From Nannocystaceae bacterium (GTDB taxonomy: Bacteria; Myxococcota_A; Polyangia; Nannocystales; Nannocystaceae), in the NCBI GenBank assembly GCA_019694555.1, contig JAIBBS010000087.1, forward strand, positions 1-33,815: a DNA stretch of 33,815 bases. Direction: 5' to 3'. Under the pieces are notes generated by a model. That model did no database searches and was not told the DNA's origin. It saw only the letters and a program-made list of their open reading frames with translations. Position 1 is the first letter of the stretch. Each line of letters begins with the position of its first letter. This document shows positions 17,801 to 23,975 of the stretch, one piece after another. A program made the translations under genes and the position numbers.

Positions 17801-18337
17801 GCGTTCGAGTCCAAGAAGCTGCAGCCCGCCACCGACGCCGCCGACATCCCCGCCGAGGCGCAGTTCCTGCTCGCCGAGTACGCGCTCGCCGACGTGCTCG
17901 CGGTGCAGATCACGACCACGGGCAAGAAGATGGAAAAGGAGATCAAGCTCCTGACCGAGCGCCTGCAGGTCGCCGCCAGCGCGTACGACAACGTCTTTCC
18001 CTACCGCCGCATCGACTGGGTGTTGGCCGCGATGTATCGCCGCGGCTACGCGTTCGAGACCTGGGCCATCGCCATCCGCGCCGCGCCGGTGCCCAAGGCG
18101 CTCAAGCCCAACTCCGAGGCGTGGTTCGCCTACAAGGACGTGGTCGATCAGTTCGCGAGCCAGGCCGAGACCAAGGCGATCGCGCTGTACGAAGAGACGG
18201 TCAAGCGCAGCAAGGAGTACAGCATCGCCAACGAGTGGACCGCGTCGGCGCGCGAGCGGCTCAACATCTACAAGCCCGAAGAGTACCCGCTGCTGCGACA
18301 GCCGGCGCTCGAGCTGCAGCTCGAGGACCTGAGGTGA
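14858..18337 (+). CDS. Very large exported TPR protein, AgmU/GltD-like
   Basis: An 1159-residue protein with signal peptide MSRRRPLLALLATAALLPSA, a Pro/Gly/Arg-rich stretch to about residue 85, then a solenoid of TPR-type repeats to the C-terminus. Clear units include AEEALVHTAIDHHARAQAL-type helices, ALNNAAVAYENIGRFGSASQ and QLRIGQAYAKMGDRKKAEAY. Several Cys occur in the first third. Size, export signal, repeat content and the ending LNIYKPEEYPLL resemble the AgmU/GltD proteins of the Myxococcus gliding complex, which are periplasmic and connect inner- and outer-membrane parts. The start overlaps the previous stop (ATGA), and the stop overlaps the region where the next gene starts (TGATG), so expression is tightly linked. 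Function by analogy: periplasmic scaffold. Confidence 0.8.
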   Translation: MSRRRPLLALLATAALLPSAASALPRAGAGGEKKPRLGESREPTGVPGEPGSGRPLEVAPKPTDPSRLTAPLPRRPTDEREAKALDEMEELAARYEAAHAAMAHTVGQTLIVTGVTGRRALENSYDKQIKDRQASARKLRAAAVARYEDFLKLHPNDPAWTPEIMFRLAELHFEAGTERLQRAEEAFQQELEAYQARLETDPNATPPPSPVPEYEPAIALYRDVVLRFPRFHLADASLYMMGTLLYDEEEFDQSRQSYLALACANRFSPPAADGTNVVDSGSYRAGDYAECVPYNDKSKYTDESWLRIGEVHYDLDELDAALEAYAKVTANPEADLYDEALIRLAWTLYLRRDFADAAKRLDEFVRYADAHKDDDEPGGAIALRDDAVKYIAKVYVEDDWDSDGNRDRLHGLARLDRDYKARGKEKHVPEIYAALGDLLALQTEYGRAIEIWQTTLDRWPLAAAAPQIQMRILQAHNALQDKGAATAARDKLATNYLRGTKWFYANENDPDAVEAALKLAEEALVHTAIDHHARAQALRSAGDPKAEAEYAIAAKAYEAYLERFPDTPSSYEYRFNFAESLFYSGQLLAAAKQYSEVRDSNLDNRLQEDAATGAVLAYEAYIDGEKTAGRLVVPDMPKKGAPGPFDKALEIPEMLLALQQAYDRFVQARPDSDQTATMKYLAGEVSQRYMHWDDAESRFVAIIDAHCDDNVAINAGTAILDAHVVREDLKGAQAWTETLMAKGCGEGDEAKKFAGDLKTLGNAVRFQEATLLYEAGEFEAAADRYVALVDQAPDDPNADRALNNAAVAYENIGRFGSASQTYQRIYEKYPDSDFADDALLRTGYNHSRFFEFDEAVTSYLKLAEDARYKDSEHRELALENAADLLDNLQDYKKSAAMFGTFAAKTADKGKAANATFRAAQVTAKTGDQRATIRAYEEFLTKHGSDPAHADKVVESQLRIGQAYAKMGDRKKAEAYYRATVSAFESKKLQPATDAADIPAEAQFLLAEYALADVLAVQITTTGKKMEKEIKLLTERLQVAASAYDNVFPYRRIDWVLAAMYRRGYAFETWAIAIRAAPVPKALKPNSEAWFAYKDVVDQFASQAETKAIALYEETVKRSKEYSIANEWTASARERLNIYKPEEYPLLRQPALELQLEDLR

Positions 18338-18342
18338 TGGCC

Positions 18343-20298
18343 ATGGTGCTGCATCGACTGCGTTCGTTCGTCGTCACCGGCGGCCTCGCGCCGTGGCTGA
18401 CCGCGCTGGTGCTGTCGGGGTGCAGACCCGAGGGCACGACCGAGAACCCCGACGGCGACGGCGATCGCGTCGATCTCGAGGCGATGGAGTCGCAGGCCCC
18501 ACCGCAGGCGCCGGCCGCCGACACGCCCGCCGCGCCGGCGGCCGCGGCCGCGGCCGCCAAGGACAAGCCGCTGCCCAAGGTCCGCGATCGCGATCCCGAA
18601 GAGGAGAAGAAGAAGCTCGCGCTCTCGCACCAGCGCTCGGCCGAGGCCGCCAAGCACCTCGCCGCCGGCCGCCTGGTCGAGGCCATCGATCACTGCCGCC
18701 AGGCGCTGCGCATCCACGAGCAGAACGTCGAGGCGATGCTGGTGATGGCCGAGGCCTACTACCGACAAAAGAAGTACGAGTTGGTGCAGGCCGTGACCTC
18801 GAGCGCCCTAGCCGTCGACGAGAAGGTGCGGACCCCGCAGGAGACCGGCCGGGCCCACAACCTCAAGGGCTTCGCGTACACCGCCATGGGCCAGGACAAC
18901 CTCGCGACGCAGGCGTTCCGCAAGGCCGCCGAGAGCGACGAGAAGAACGCGGGCGCGTGGAACAACCTCGGCACGCGCTACATGCAGGCCGGCGACGTCG
19001 CGACCGCCAAGCAGTGCTTCGCCTACGCGCTCGAGCTCGACCCGCGCTTCGCCAAGGCGCACCTCAACTTCGGCGCGGCGTTGCGCGCCGAGGGCAAGTG
19101 GCAGGACGCCGAGAAGTCGCTCGATGCCGCGCTCAAGCTGCGCCCGAGCTACCCCGAGGCCTACTTCAACCTCGGCGTGCTGTACCTCGACGCCGATCCC
19201 TACCCGGGCCTCGACACGATCGCGCGGCTCGAGAAGGCGATCGCGTTTCTCACGAAGTACCGCGAGCTCGCGATCGCGGACGGCCCCGAGGGACCGTCGC
19301 CGGCCGCCAACGGCAAGGGCCGCGGACCGAAGGTCGCGCCCGGTCCCGCCGCGGTCAGCAAGGCGCGCGCGGAGGACTACATCCGCGTCGCGAAGAAGGG
19401 CATCGAGCGCGAGCAGCGACGCATCGAGCGCGAGAAGGCGCGCGGCGAGAAGAAGCCGACCGCGGCCGGCGGCGACGGTGGCAACGCAGGCGCGACGCCG
19501 GGCGCCGATGCGCCCGCGAAGCCGGGCGCTGCGACGCCGCCGAGCACCGGAGCGGATCCCGGCGGCGAGGGCGACGACGACGGGGGCGAGGCCGCACCGC
19601 CCGACGCGACGCCGCCTGCGAAGCCCGGCGCCGGCCCGCTGACGCCGAGCAAGCCGGGGCAGGGCGGCACGCAGCCCGGCGCCGCGCCGAAGTCCCCGAG
19701 CGGTTCGCCCGCACCGCTGACGCCGAGCAAGCCCGGTGGCAGCGCGCCCGCGCCGAGCAAGCCCGCCGATCCGTCGACGCCGCCGCAAGCGGACAACCCG
19801 TCCCCGCCACCGGGCGGATCGACGCCCGCGCCGAGCAAGCCCTCGACGCCCGCGCCGAGCAAGCCCTCGACGCCCGCGCCGAGCAAGCCTTCGACGCCCG
19901 CACCGAGCAAGCCCGCTGATCCGCCGGTGCAGCCGAGCGCACCGAAGAGCCCGCCGCCCGCGGCCCCGCAGAAGCCCGGCGCGGCACCGCCCACGACCCA
20001 ACCGCCGCCCTCGAGCCCGCCGGGCGTGCAGAAGCCGGCGGTGCTCAAGCCCGGCGCCAAGCAGGCGCGACGCGACGTGATCGCGCCGCAGCACACCACG
20101 ACGTCGACCGTTGCTGCGGCGTGGAACCCGCTGCAGCGCGCGGACACTCACTGCCCTGGCGCGCAGCTGCGTCGATGCGACGTGCCGCGCCCATCGCCGA
20201 CGGTGATGGGCAACGACGCGACGCGCCATCCTCTTCAAGACGTCGCCACGCTCGCGCGACGCTCCGAGACCTCCTTGCCCGAGACCACGCGCGCATGA
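18343..20298 (+). CDS. TPR lipoprotein with long Pro-rich tail, AglT/GltE-like
   Basis: A 651-residue predicted lipoprotein: MVLHRLRSFVV, hydrophobic core, lipobox VLSGC with Cys27. An acidic and Ala-rich linker leads to TPR repeats at about 97-300 (LVEAIDHCRQALRI, AWNNLGTRYMQAGDVATAK, AYFNLGVLYL). The remainder is low-complexity Pro/Ala/Lys/Ser with repeated STPAPSKP. Two ATGs are possible: 18337, which overlaps the previous stop, and 18343. The GAGG at 18331 is only two bases from the first but eight from the second, so 18343 is preferred. Architecture and position fit AglT/GltE, an outer-membrane-associated TPR lipoprotein of the Glt machinery. The last 75 residues (after VLKPGAKQ) lose the strong third-position GC bias, so an altered reading frame near the end is possible. 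Confidence 0.78.
   Translation: MVLHRLRSFVVTGGLAPWLTALVLSGCRPEGTTENPDGDGDRVDLEAMESQAPPQAPAADTPAAPAAAAAAAKDKPLPKVRDRDPEEEKKKLALSHQRSAEAAKHLAAGRLVEAIDHCRQALRIHEQNVEAMLVMAEAYYRQKKYELVQAVTSSALAVDEKVRTPQETGRAHNLKGFAYTAMGQDNLATQAFRKAAESDEKNAGAWNNLGTRYMQAGDVATAKQCFAYALELDPRFAKAHLNFGAALRAEGKWQDAEKSLDAALKLRPSYPEAYFNLGVLYLDADPYPGLDTIARLEKAIAFLTKYRELAIADGPEGPSPAANGKGRGPKVAPGPAAVSKARAEDYIRVAKKGIEREQRRIEREKARGEKKPTAAGGDGGNAGATPGADAPAKPGAATPPSTGADPGGEGDDDGGEAAPPDATPPAKPGAGPLTPSKPGQGGTQPGAAPKSPSGSPAPLTPSKPGGSAPAPSKPADPSTPPQADNPSPPPGGSTPAPSKPSTPAPSKPSTPAPSKPSTPAPSKPADPPVQPSAPKSPPPAAPQKPGAAPPTTQPPPSSPPGVQKPAVLKPGAKQARRDVIAPQHTTTSTVAAAWNPLQRADTHCPGAQLRRCDVPRPSPTVMGNDATRHPLQDVATLARRSETSLPETTRA
19819..19914 (+). 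repeat. Four tandem 24-bp units coding for STPAPSKP
   Basis: Four head-to-tail copies of a 24-base unit, almost identical (differences only at synonymous third positions in the last two), encode STPAPSKP in the Pro-rich tail of the TPR lipoprotein. Isolated APSKP and LTPSKP units occur before the array. The near identity suggests recent duplication and possible length variation. Confidence 0.88.
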
Positions 20299-20975
20299 AT
20301 CCCACGCGAGATCACGAGCCCCTGCAGCGGAGCTCGGCGTCGAATCGGGTGCGAAGTCCCGATCACACCGGCTGCGCGCGCGCGTCATCGCAGCCGCAGC
20401 GAGCTTCTGGGCGGCCCAAGACCCTGCGGCCGCAGCACGCACTGCAGCTGCTTCTCCTCTTGGCAGCCCCGGGCCTTTTGGCTAGAGTGCTCGCCTCGCG
20501 ACCCGTGTATGCAAGTGCACCACCGGCGACCGCCGCCGAATCGTCCGCAAAGGCGCCTGCGAAGGCACCCGCGAAGGCGACGGCCGTGACGCCGCAGCGA
20601 CCCGGCGCGAAGCCGGCGAGCGACGCCGCCGAGCGGCCCGCGACGCCCAAGCGCGAGGCCGCGGACGCGCCGGCGCGCGCCGGCGCTGCGGCGACCGAGA
20701 CTGCCGCGCCGGCCACGGGTGCGAAGGCCTCCAAGGCCGCGAAGGCGACCGGGAAGCCAACCGCAAAGGACGCGAAGGATCCCAAGGGCTCGAAGCCGAC
20801 CAAGGGCGGTCGCAAGGCGATCGACATCGGCGACGACTTCCTCATCGAAGGCAAGCTCGAGAAGCCCAACGCCTTCTTCATCCTCCGTCGCTCCCAGGCC
20901 GACTTCGACTGGGCGCGCCTCGGCGCCACCTTCTCACCTTTGGTGCTTGAGTCCGTGCAGGATCCTTTGTTCTAA
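20295..20975 (+). CDS. Membrane-anchored Ala/Lys/Pro-rich protein with short conserved C-terminal domain
   Basis: A 226-residue protein starting at an ATG that overlaps the stop of the TPR lipoprotein (ATGA). After a polar N-terminus of about 46 residues there is a Leu-rich hydrophobic helix (LQLLLLLAAPGLLARVL), then about 110 residues of Ala/Lys/Pro/Thr linker. The final 50 residues are ordered-looking: IDIGDDFLIEGKLEKPNAFF, then ILRRSQADFDW and LVLESVQDPLF. From memory, a similar block (IEG.L.KP and a following helix) ends small proteins encoded upstream of TolQR-type genes in deltaproteobacteria, so it may dock on the motor. No name can be given. The start is the least certain point; the long polar N-terminus before the helix is unusual. 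Confidence 0.62.
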   Translation: MNPTRDHEPLQRSSASNRVRSPDHTGCARASSQPQRASGRPKTLRPQHALQLLLLLAAPGLLARVLASRPVYASAPPATAAESSAKAPAKAPAKATAVTPQRPGAKPASDAAERPATPKREAADAPARAGAAATETAAPATGAKASKAAKATGKPTAKDAKDPKGSKPTKGGRKAIDIGDDFLIEGKLEKPNAFFILRRSQADFDWARLGATFSPLVLESVQDPLF

Positions 20976-21198
20976 TCGAGCGACCAGGGACGAGACCACA
21001 CACGAGCCGAGCTCGGCTCCGCATTCGCGGCTCCGAGCAGATCCGACAGGGCGTTGCGGTGCTCTCCGCGCGCGAGAGTGCCCGACCGAACGAGTAACCA
21101 CCACACACCAACAGTGCCGAACAACACCGGGGTTGCCTTCGACGTGCCCCCCGGTCAAGCGGGCTTCTCGCCCGCAACGAGGAGGAGGACGACAAGTC
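20976..21198 (+). promoter_or_regulatory. Leader region before the TolQ gene
   Basis: The 223-base gap contains a G-poor, C/A-rich stretch (about 21095-21129), then a hairpin (GCGGGC 21160-21165, GCCCGC 21171-21176, loop TTCTC) and a strong ribosome site made of repeated GGAGGA ending about nine bases before the ATG. The layout suggests an unstructured leader delivering ribosomes to a highly translated gene. No convincing promoter hexamers were found, so read-through from the TPR operon is possible. Confidence 0.4.
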
Positions 21199-21837
21199 AT
21201 GGGCGGTCAACCATTTGCGGAGTTCTACCAGGACGGCGGGTTCTGGATGCACTTCATCGCGCTCAGCGCCGTGCTCGGCGCCGGTGTCACCATCGAGCGC
21301 TTCATCTTCCTGTTCTTCCGCTTCAACATCAACGGAGCGCAGTTCTTCAACCAGATCCAAAAGCTGGTGATGGCCAACAACATCGACCGCGCGATCAAGC
21401 TGTGCAACGCGGCCGACAAGGCTGCGCTCGCTCGCGTGATCAAGGCCGGTCTCACCCGCGCCAACAAGAGCGAGTCGGAGATCGCGTCCGCGATCGAAGA
21501 GGCGCTGCTCGAGGTCGGTCCCGCGATCTCCAAGCGGCTCTCGATGATGCCGGCGGTCGCGAACATCGCGACGCTGCTGGGCCTCATCGGCACCATCGAC
21601 GGCATGATCCAGGCGTTCCGCGCGGTTGCGACGGTCGCCGCCGATCAGCGTGCGACGGCGCTCGCGAAGGGCATCGGTATCGCCATCAACACGACCGGCT
21701 TCGGTCTGATGGTCGCCATCCCGCTGCTCGCGGTGCACATGTTCATCTCCGGCCTCGCCAAGAAGGTCTCGGACGAGTGCGATCTGTACGCGTCCAAGCT
21801 GGAGAACCTCCTCGCCAGCCGCGTGCGGCAGGGCTGA
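21199..21837 (+). CDS. MotA/TolQ/ExbB proton-channel family protein
   Basis: A 212-residue inner-membrane protein with three predicted helices: about 17-40, 117-141 and 158-185, with a cytoplasmic domain between the first two. It has the family pattern in helix 2 (LLGLIGTIDGMIQAF, Thr132) and in helix 3 (GIGIAINTTGFGLMVAIPL, Thr166). In E. coli ExbB/TolQ helix 3 begins GIAEAL with a conserved Glu; here that place is Ile161, with Asn164 and Thr165 near it. The protein would form the pentameric ring around ExbD-type subunits and convert proton flow into movement. It is the counterpart of AglR in Myxococcus by context. A strong GGAGGA ribosome site precedes it, and two ExbD-type genes follow. 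Confidence 0.93.
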   Translation: MGGQPFAEFYQDGGFWMHFIALSAVLGAGVTIERFIFLFFRFNINGAQFFNQIQKLVMANNIDRAIKLCNAADKAALARVIKAGLTRANKSESEIASAIEEALLEVGPAISKRLSMMPAVANIATLLGLIGTIDGMIQAFRAVATVAADQRATALAKGIGIAINTTGFGLMVAIPLLAVHMFISGLAKKVSDECDLYASKLENLLASRVRQG

Positions 21838-21848
21838 TGCGTTCGGCG

Positions 21849-21870
21849 GGTGCTCGCGCGAGCGCGCACC
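21849..21870 (+). other. Small intercistronic hairpin between TolQ and ExbD genes
   Basis: GGTGC (21849-21853) pairs with GCACC (21866-21870), with an inner CGC/GCG stem separated by one mismatch and a GCGA loop. There is no T-tract. It may mark an RNA processing or stability site within the 77-base spacer; an AAAGGAGGG ribosome site follows at 21902-21910. Confidence 0.35.
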
Positions 21871-21914
21871 GTTGAACGACGACCCGGACACCCGAGCGAA
21901 GAAAGGAGGGAGAC

Positions 21915-22484
21915 ATGGGCAGAAAGAAGTTCGAAGAGGAAGTGGTCGAAGCAAACTTGCTTCCGGTCATGAACATCATGCTCCTCATGATCCCCGCCCT
22001 TCTGTTGGCCATGGAGATCGCACGCATGGCAGCGATCGCCGTGTCGCCGCCCAAGTTCGCGGCGACGGCCGACTCGAAGGAAGAGGACAAGAAGGAGAAG
22101 CCGCTCAACCTGAAGGTCTTCATCATGGAAGACGGCTATCGGGTGAGCGCGTCGGGCCAGCAGGCCGGCGCAGACGCGGGCAAGTCGGCGGACTCCAACT
22201 CGCCGACCATCGCCCTCGCCAAGCCGGGCACGCCGCTGGACGACCATGATCGGTACGACTACGCCAGCCTCGAGGCCAAGGCGAAGGAGTACAAGGCGTT
22301 GTTCCCGCACGAGACGGTCGTCACCGTATCTGCGGAGAACAGCATCCCGATGCAGAGCCTGCTGCGGACCATGGACGCGCTCCGTGGCACCGACTGCAAG
22401 CTGATGGGTGCGATGACGGCGAACGAAGAGGTGCCGGCCGAGTGCCTCTTCTGGCAAGCCATCGTCGAGGCGGGAGCGGGGTGA
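21915..22484 (+). CDS. ExbD/TolR-family protein with Asn in place of the membrane Asp
   Basis: A 189-residue protein: short charged N-terminus, one membrane helix (about 14-36), Lys/Glu linker, and a periplasmic ExbD-type domain (LKVFIMEDGYRVSA, VTVSAENSIPMQSLLRTMDAL). In ExbD/TolR the helix carries an essential Asp after a LxP motif; here the matching segment reads LLPVMNIMLLMIPALLLAM, giving Asn20. The helix also contains Pro27 and Glu34 near its outer end. Two Cys in the domain (161 and 177) are also present in the third ExbD paralog. It is preceded by a strong ribosome site, lies 77 bases after TolQ, and is followed after one base by the second ExbD-type gene. Without Asp it may be a structural partner rather than the proton carrier. 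Confidence 0.9.
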   Translation: MGRKKFEEEVVEANLLPVMNIMLLMIPALLLAMEIARMAAIAVSPPKFAATADSKEEDKKEKPLNLKVFIMEDGYRVSASGQQAGADAGKSADSNSPTIALAKPGTPLDDHDRYDYASLEAKAKEYKALFPHETVVTVSAENSIPMQSLLRTMDALRGTDCKLMGAMTANEEVPAECLFWQAIVEAGAG

Positions 22485-22485
22485 C

Positions 22486-23025
22486 ATGACGCCAGAGGAA
22501 GAACAAGCATTCCTCGAACGGAAGAAGGCCAAGCGCGCGGGCAAGCGCGGCTTCGCCGAGGAGGGTGCGGTCCTGGGGATGACGTCGCTGATGGACGCCA
22601 TCACCATCATCGTCACCTACCTGCTCAAGAACTACGGCTCCGACCCGGTCGTCATCGCGCCGACCGCCGGACAGAAGGTGCCGAACTCGACGGCGGACAC
22701 GCCGATCCAAGACGGCGTACCGATCTACGTCACGCAGCGCGCCATCACCTTCATGGACCGCCGCGTGGTCCAGATGGACGAAAACGGCGAGGTCGACCCC
22801 GCCGCGCTGCAGGGCCACCTGATCGGGCCGCTGTACGATCTGCTCGCCGAGGAAGCCGATCGCGCCAAGAAGATGGCCGAAGGCAAGGGCGAGGAGTGGG
22901 AAGGCCGCATCATCCTCGTCGGTGACCAGAACCTGAAGTTCTCGGTGCTGGTCGACGTGATGTACACGGCCGGTCGCGCAGAGTTCCGCGAGTACGCGTT
23001 CTGCGTGGTGATGAAGAACCAGTAG
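22486..23025 (+). CDS. ExbD/TolR-family protein retaining the membrane Asp
   Basis: A 179-residue protein with a charged N-terminus of about 27 residues (many Lys, Arg, Glu), a membrane helix at about 29-47 (LGMTSLMDAITIIVTYLL) with the conserved Asp at residue 37, and a periplasmic domain ending FREYAFCVVMKNQ. Asp37 is in the place of the proton-carrying residue of ExbD, TolR and MotB. It starts one base after the stop of the preceding Asn-type ExbD gene, so the two are probably made in similar amounts and could assemble as a heterodimer inside the TolQ-type ring. It is the last gene before a strong intrinsic terminator. By context it corresponds to AglQ or AglS of the Myxococcus motor; which one cannot be decided from sequence alone. 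Confidence 0.92.
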   Translation: MTPEEEQAFLERKKAKRAGKRGFAEEGAVLGMTSLMDAITIIVTYLLKNYGSDPVVIAPTAGQKVPNSTADTPIQDGVPIYVTQRAITFMDRRVVQMDENGEVDPAALQGHLIGPLYDLLAEEADRAKKMAEGKGEEWEGRIILVGDQNLKFSVLVDVMYTAGRAEFREYAFCVVMKNQ

Positions 23026-23050
23026 CCTCTACTCCAGGCACGTCGAAAGG

Positions 23051-23082
23051 GCCGGGCACCTGCGAAGGTGCCCGGCTTTTTT
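23051..23082 (+). terminator. Canonical intrinsic terminator after the TolQ-ExbD-ExbD genes
   Basis: GCCGGGCACC and GGTGCCCGGC form a perfect 10-bp stem with a 6-base loop (TGCGAA), followed at once by six T residues. It is by far the clearest terminator in the window. It closes the unit ending at 23025 and separates it from the third ExbD-type gene. Confidence 0.95.
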
Positions 23083-23168
23083 CGTGCCCGCGAATGGCTG
23101 CGGCGCGCCGGCAGGGCCCAGGAACTTCGACGTCAGCGATCGGTCGTGATCCCGCGGAGGACCCCCCG

Positions 23169-23708
23169 ATGGCCAAGCCCCGCCAGAGCGCCGAAGACGA
23201 CCCGCAGACCCAGCTGCTGCCGGTCATGAACATCATGCTGCTGCTCATCCCCGCGCTGTTGCTCGCGATGGAGGTCGCGCGGATGGGCGCGATCGAGGTC
23301 CGGCCGCCGACCTCGGGTGCGCAGGCCGAGCTGGGACACCCGCCCAAGCCCGAGGATCGCCTGCGCGTGTTCATCGGCACCGATGGCTTCGAGGTCTCGG
23401 TGGGCAAGCGCGAGGGCGCGACGACGAAGATCCCCGTCCGCGACGGCACGCGCGGCCCCGAGGACCTCGAGCGCTACGACTTCGCGGCGCTCGAGGCCGA
23501 GGCCGCGGTGCTGGCCGAGCGCGGCGCAGTCGATCCCGTGGTGTTGCTCGACGCCGAGGGCGACGTGTCGATGGCGACGCTCGTCGCGGCCATGGATGCT
23601 CTGCGTGGGTCTGAATGTCGACTGGGTCAGACCCGGGCCGGGGAGAACCCCCCGGACGACTGTCACTTCTGGAACGTCATCGTCGAGCCGGGTGCTCGCT
23701 CGGGGTGA
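23169..23708 (+). CDS. Second Asn-type ExbD/TolR paralog
   Basis: A 179-residue protein clearly paralogous to the product of 21915-22484. Both have the helix LLPVMNIML, a central IPALLLAME and a C-terminal region with MDALRG, two Cys (150 and 165 here) and FW before IVE. Asn21 again replaces the usual Asp, with Pro28 and Glu35 in the same positions as in its paralog. The start at 23169 is chosen because a GCGGAGG ribosome site lies about ten bases upstream and the longer frame before it is Arg/Gly-rich. It lies beyond the terminator, so it needs its own promoter in the 86-base gap (not recognised) or read-through. It may replace its paralog in an alternative motor or form a different complex with the AgmX/PglI-type protein downstream. 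Confidence 0.88.
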   Translation: MAKPRQSAEDDPQTQLLPVMNIMLLLIPALLLAMEVARMGAIEVRPPTSGAQAELGHPPKPEDRLRVFIGTDGFEVSVGKREGATTKIPVRDGTRGPEDLERYDFAALEAEAAVLAERGAVDPVVLLDAEGDVSMATLVAAMDALRGSECRLGQTRAGENPPDDCHFWNVIVEPGARSG

Positions 23709-23860
23709 TGCGCGTTACATAGGTTCGCGCGGCCAAACTGCGCGGTGTCGAACCGTCCCGGGCCGAGCCGGGGCGGGGTGCGACGGTTTGTCGCGGGGGC
23801 TGCGCAGGTGGAATCGGGCTGTACGAAAAACGCTGTTTGGGGGCAACAATGGGGGCCAGA

Positions 23861-23889
23861 TTGGTGCTCCAGCGCGACCGCGATATGCT
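23861..23889 (+). promoter_or_regulatory. Candidate promoter before the AgmX/PglI-domain gene
   Basis: TTGGTG (23861-23866) and TATGCT (23884-23889) are spaced by 17 bases. The same TATGCT -10 occurs before rplU. The leader to the ATG at 23976 would be about 80 bases. The surrounding 267-base gap is otherwise without recognisable features. Confidence 0.45.
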
Positions 23890-23975
23890 GATGTTCCGAG
23901 GGGGGCGTCGGCTTCACTACGCGTGGGTAGCTCGACCGGCCGTTTGGGCCCATTCCTCGTGAAACTCGGAAACCG

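Noticed and set aside
19819..19914. 24-bp repeats as a CRISPR-like array
   Set aside because: Units are contiguous with no spacers, in frame, and encode a Pro-rich protein tail; no cas genes are present.
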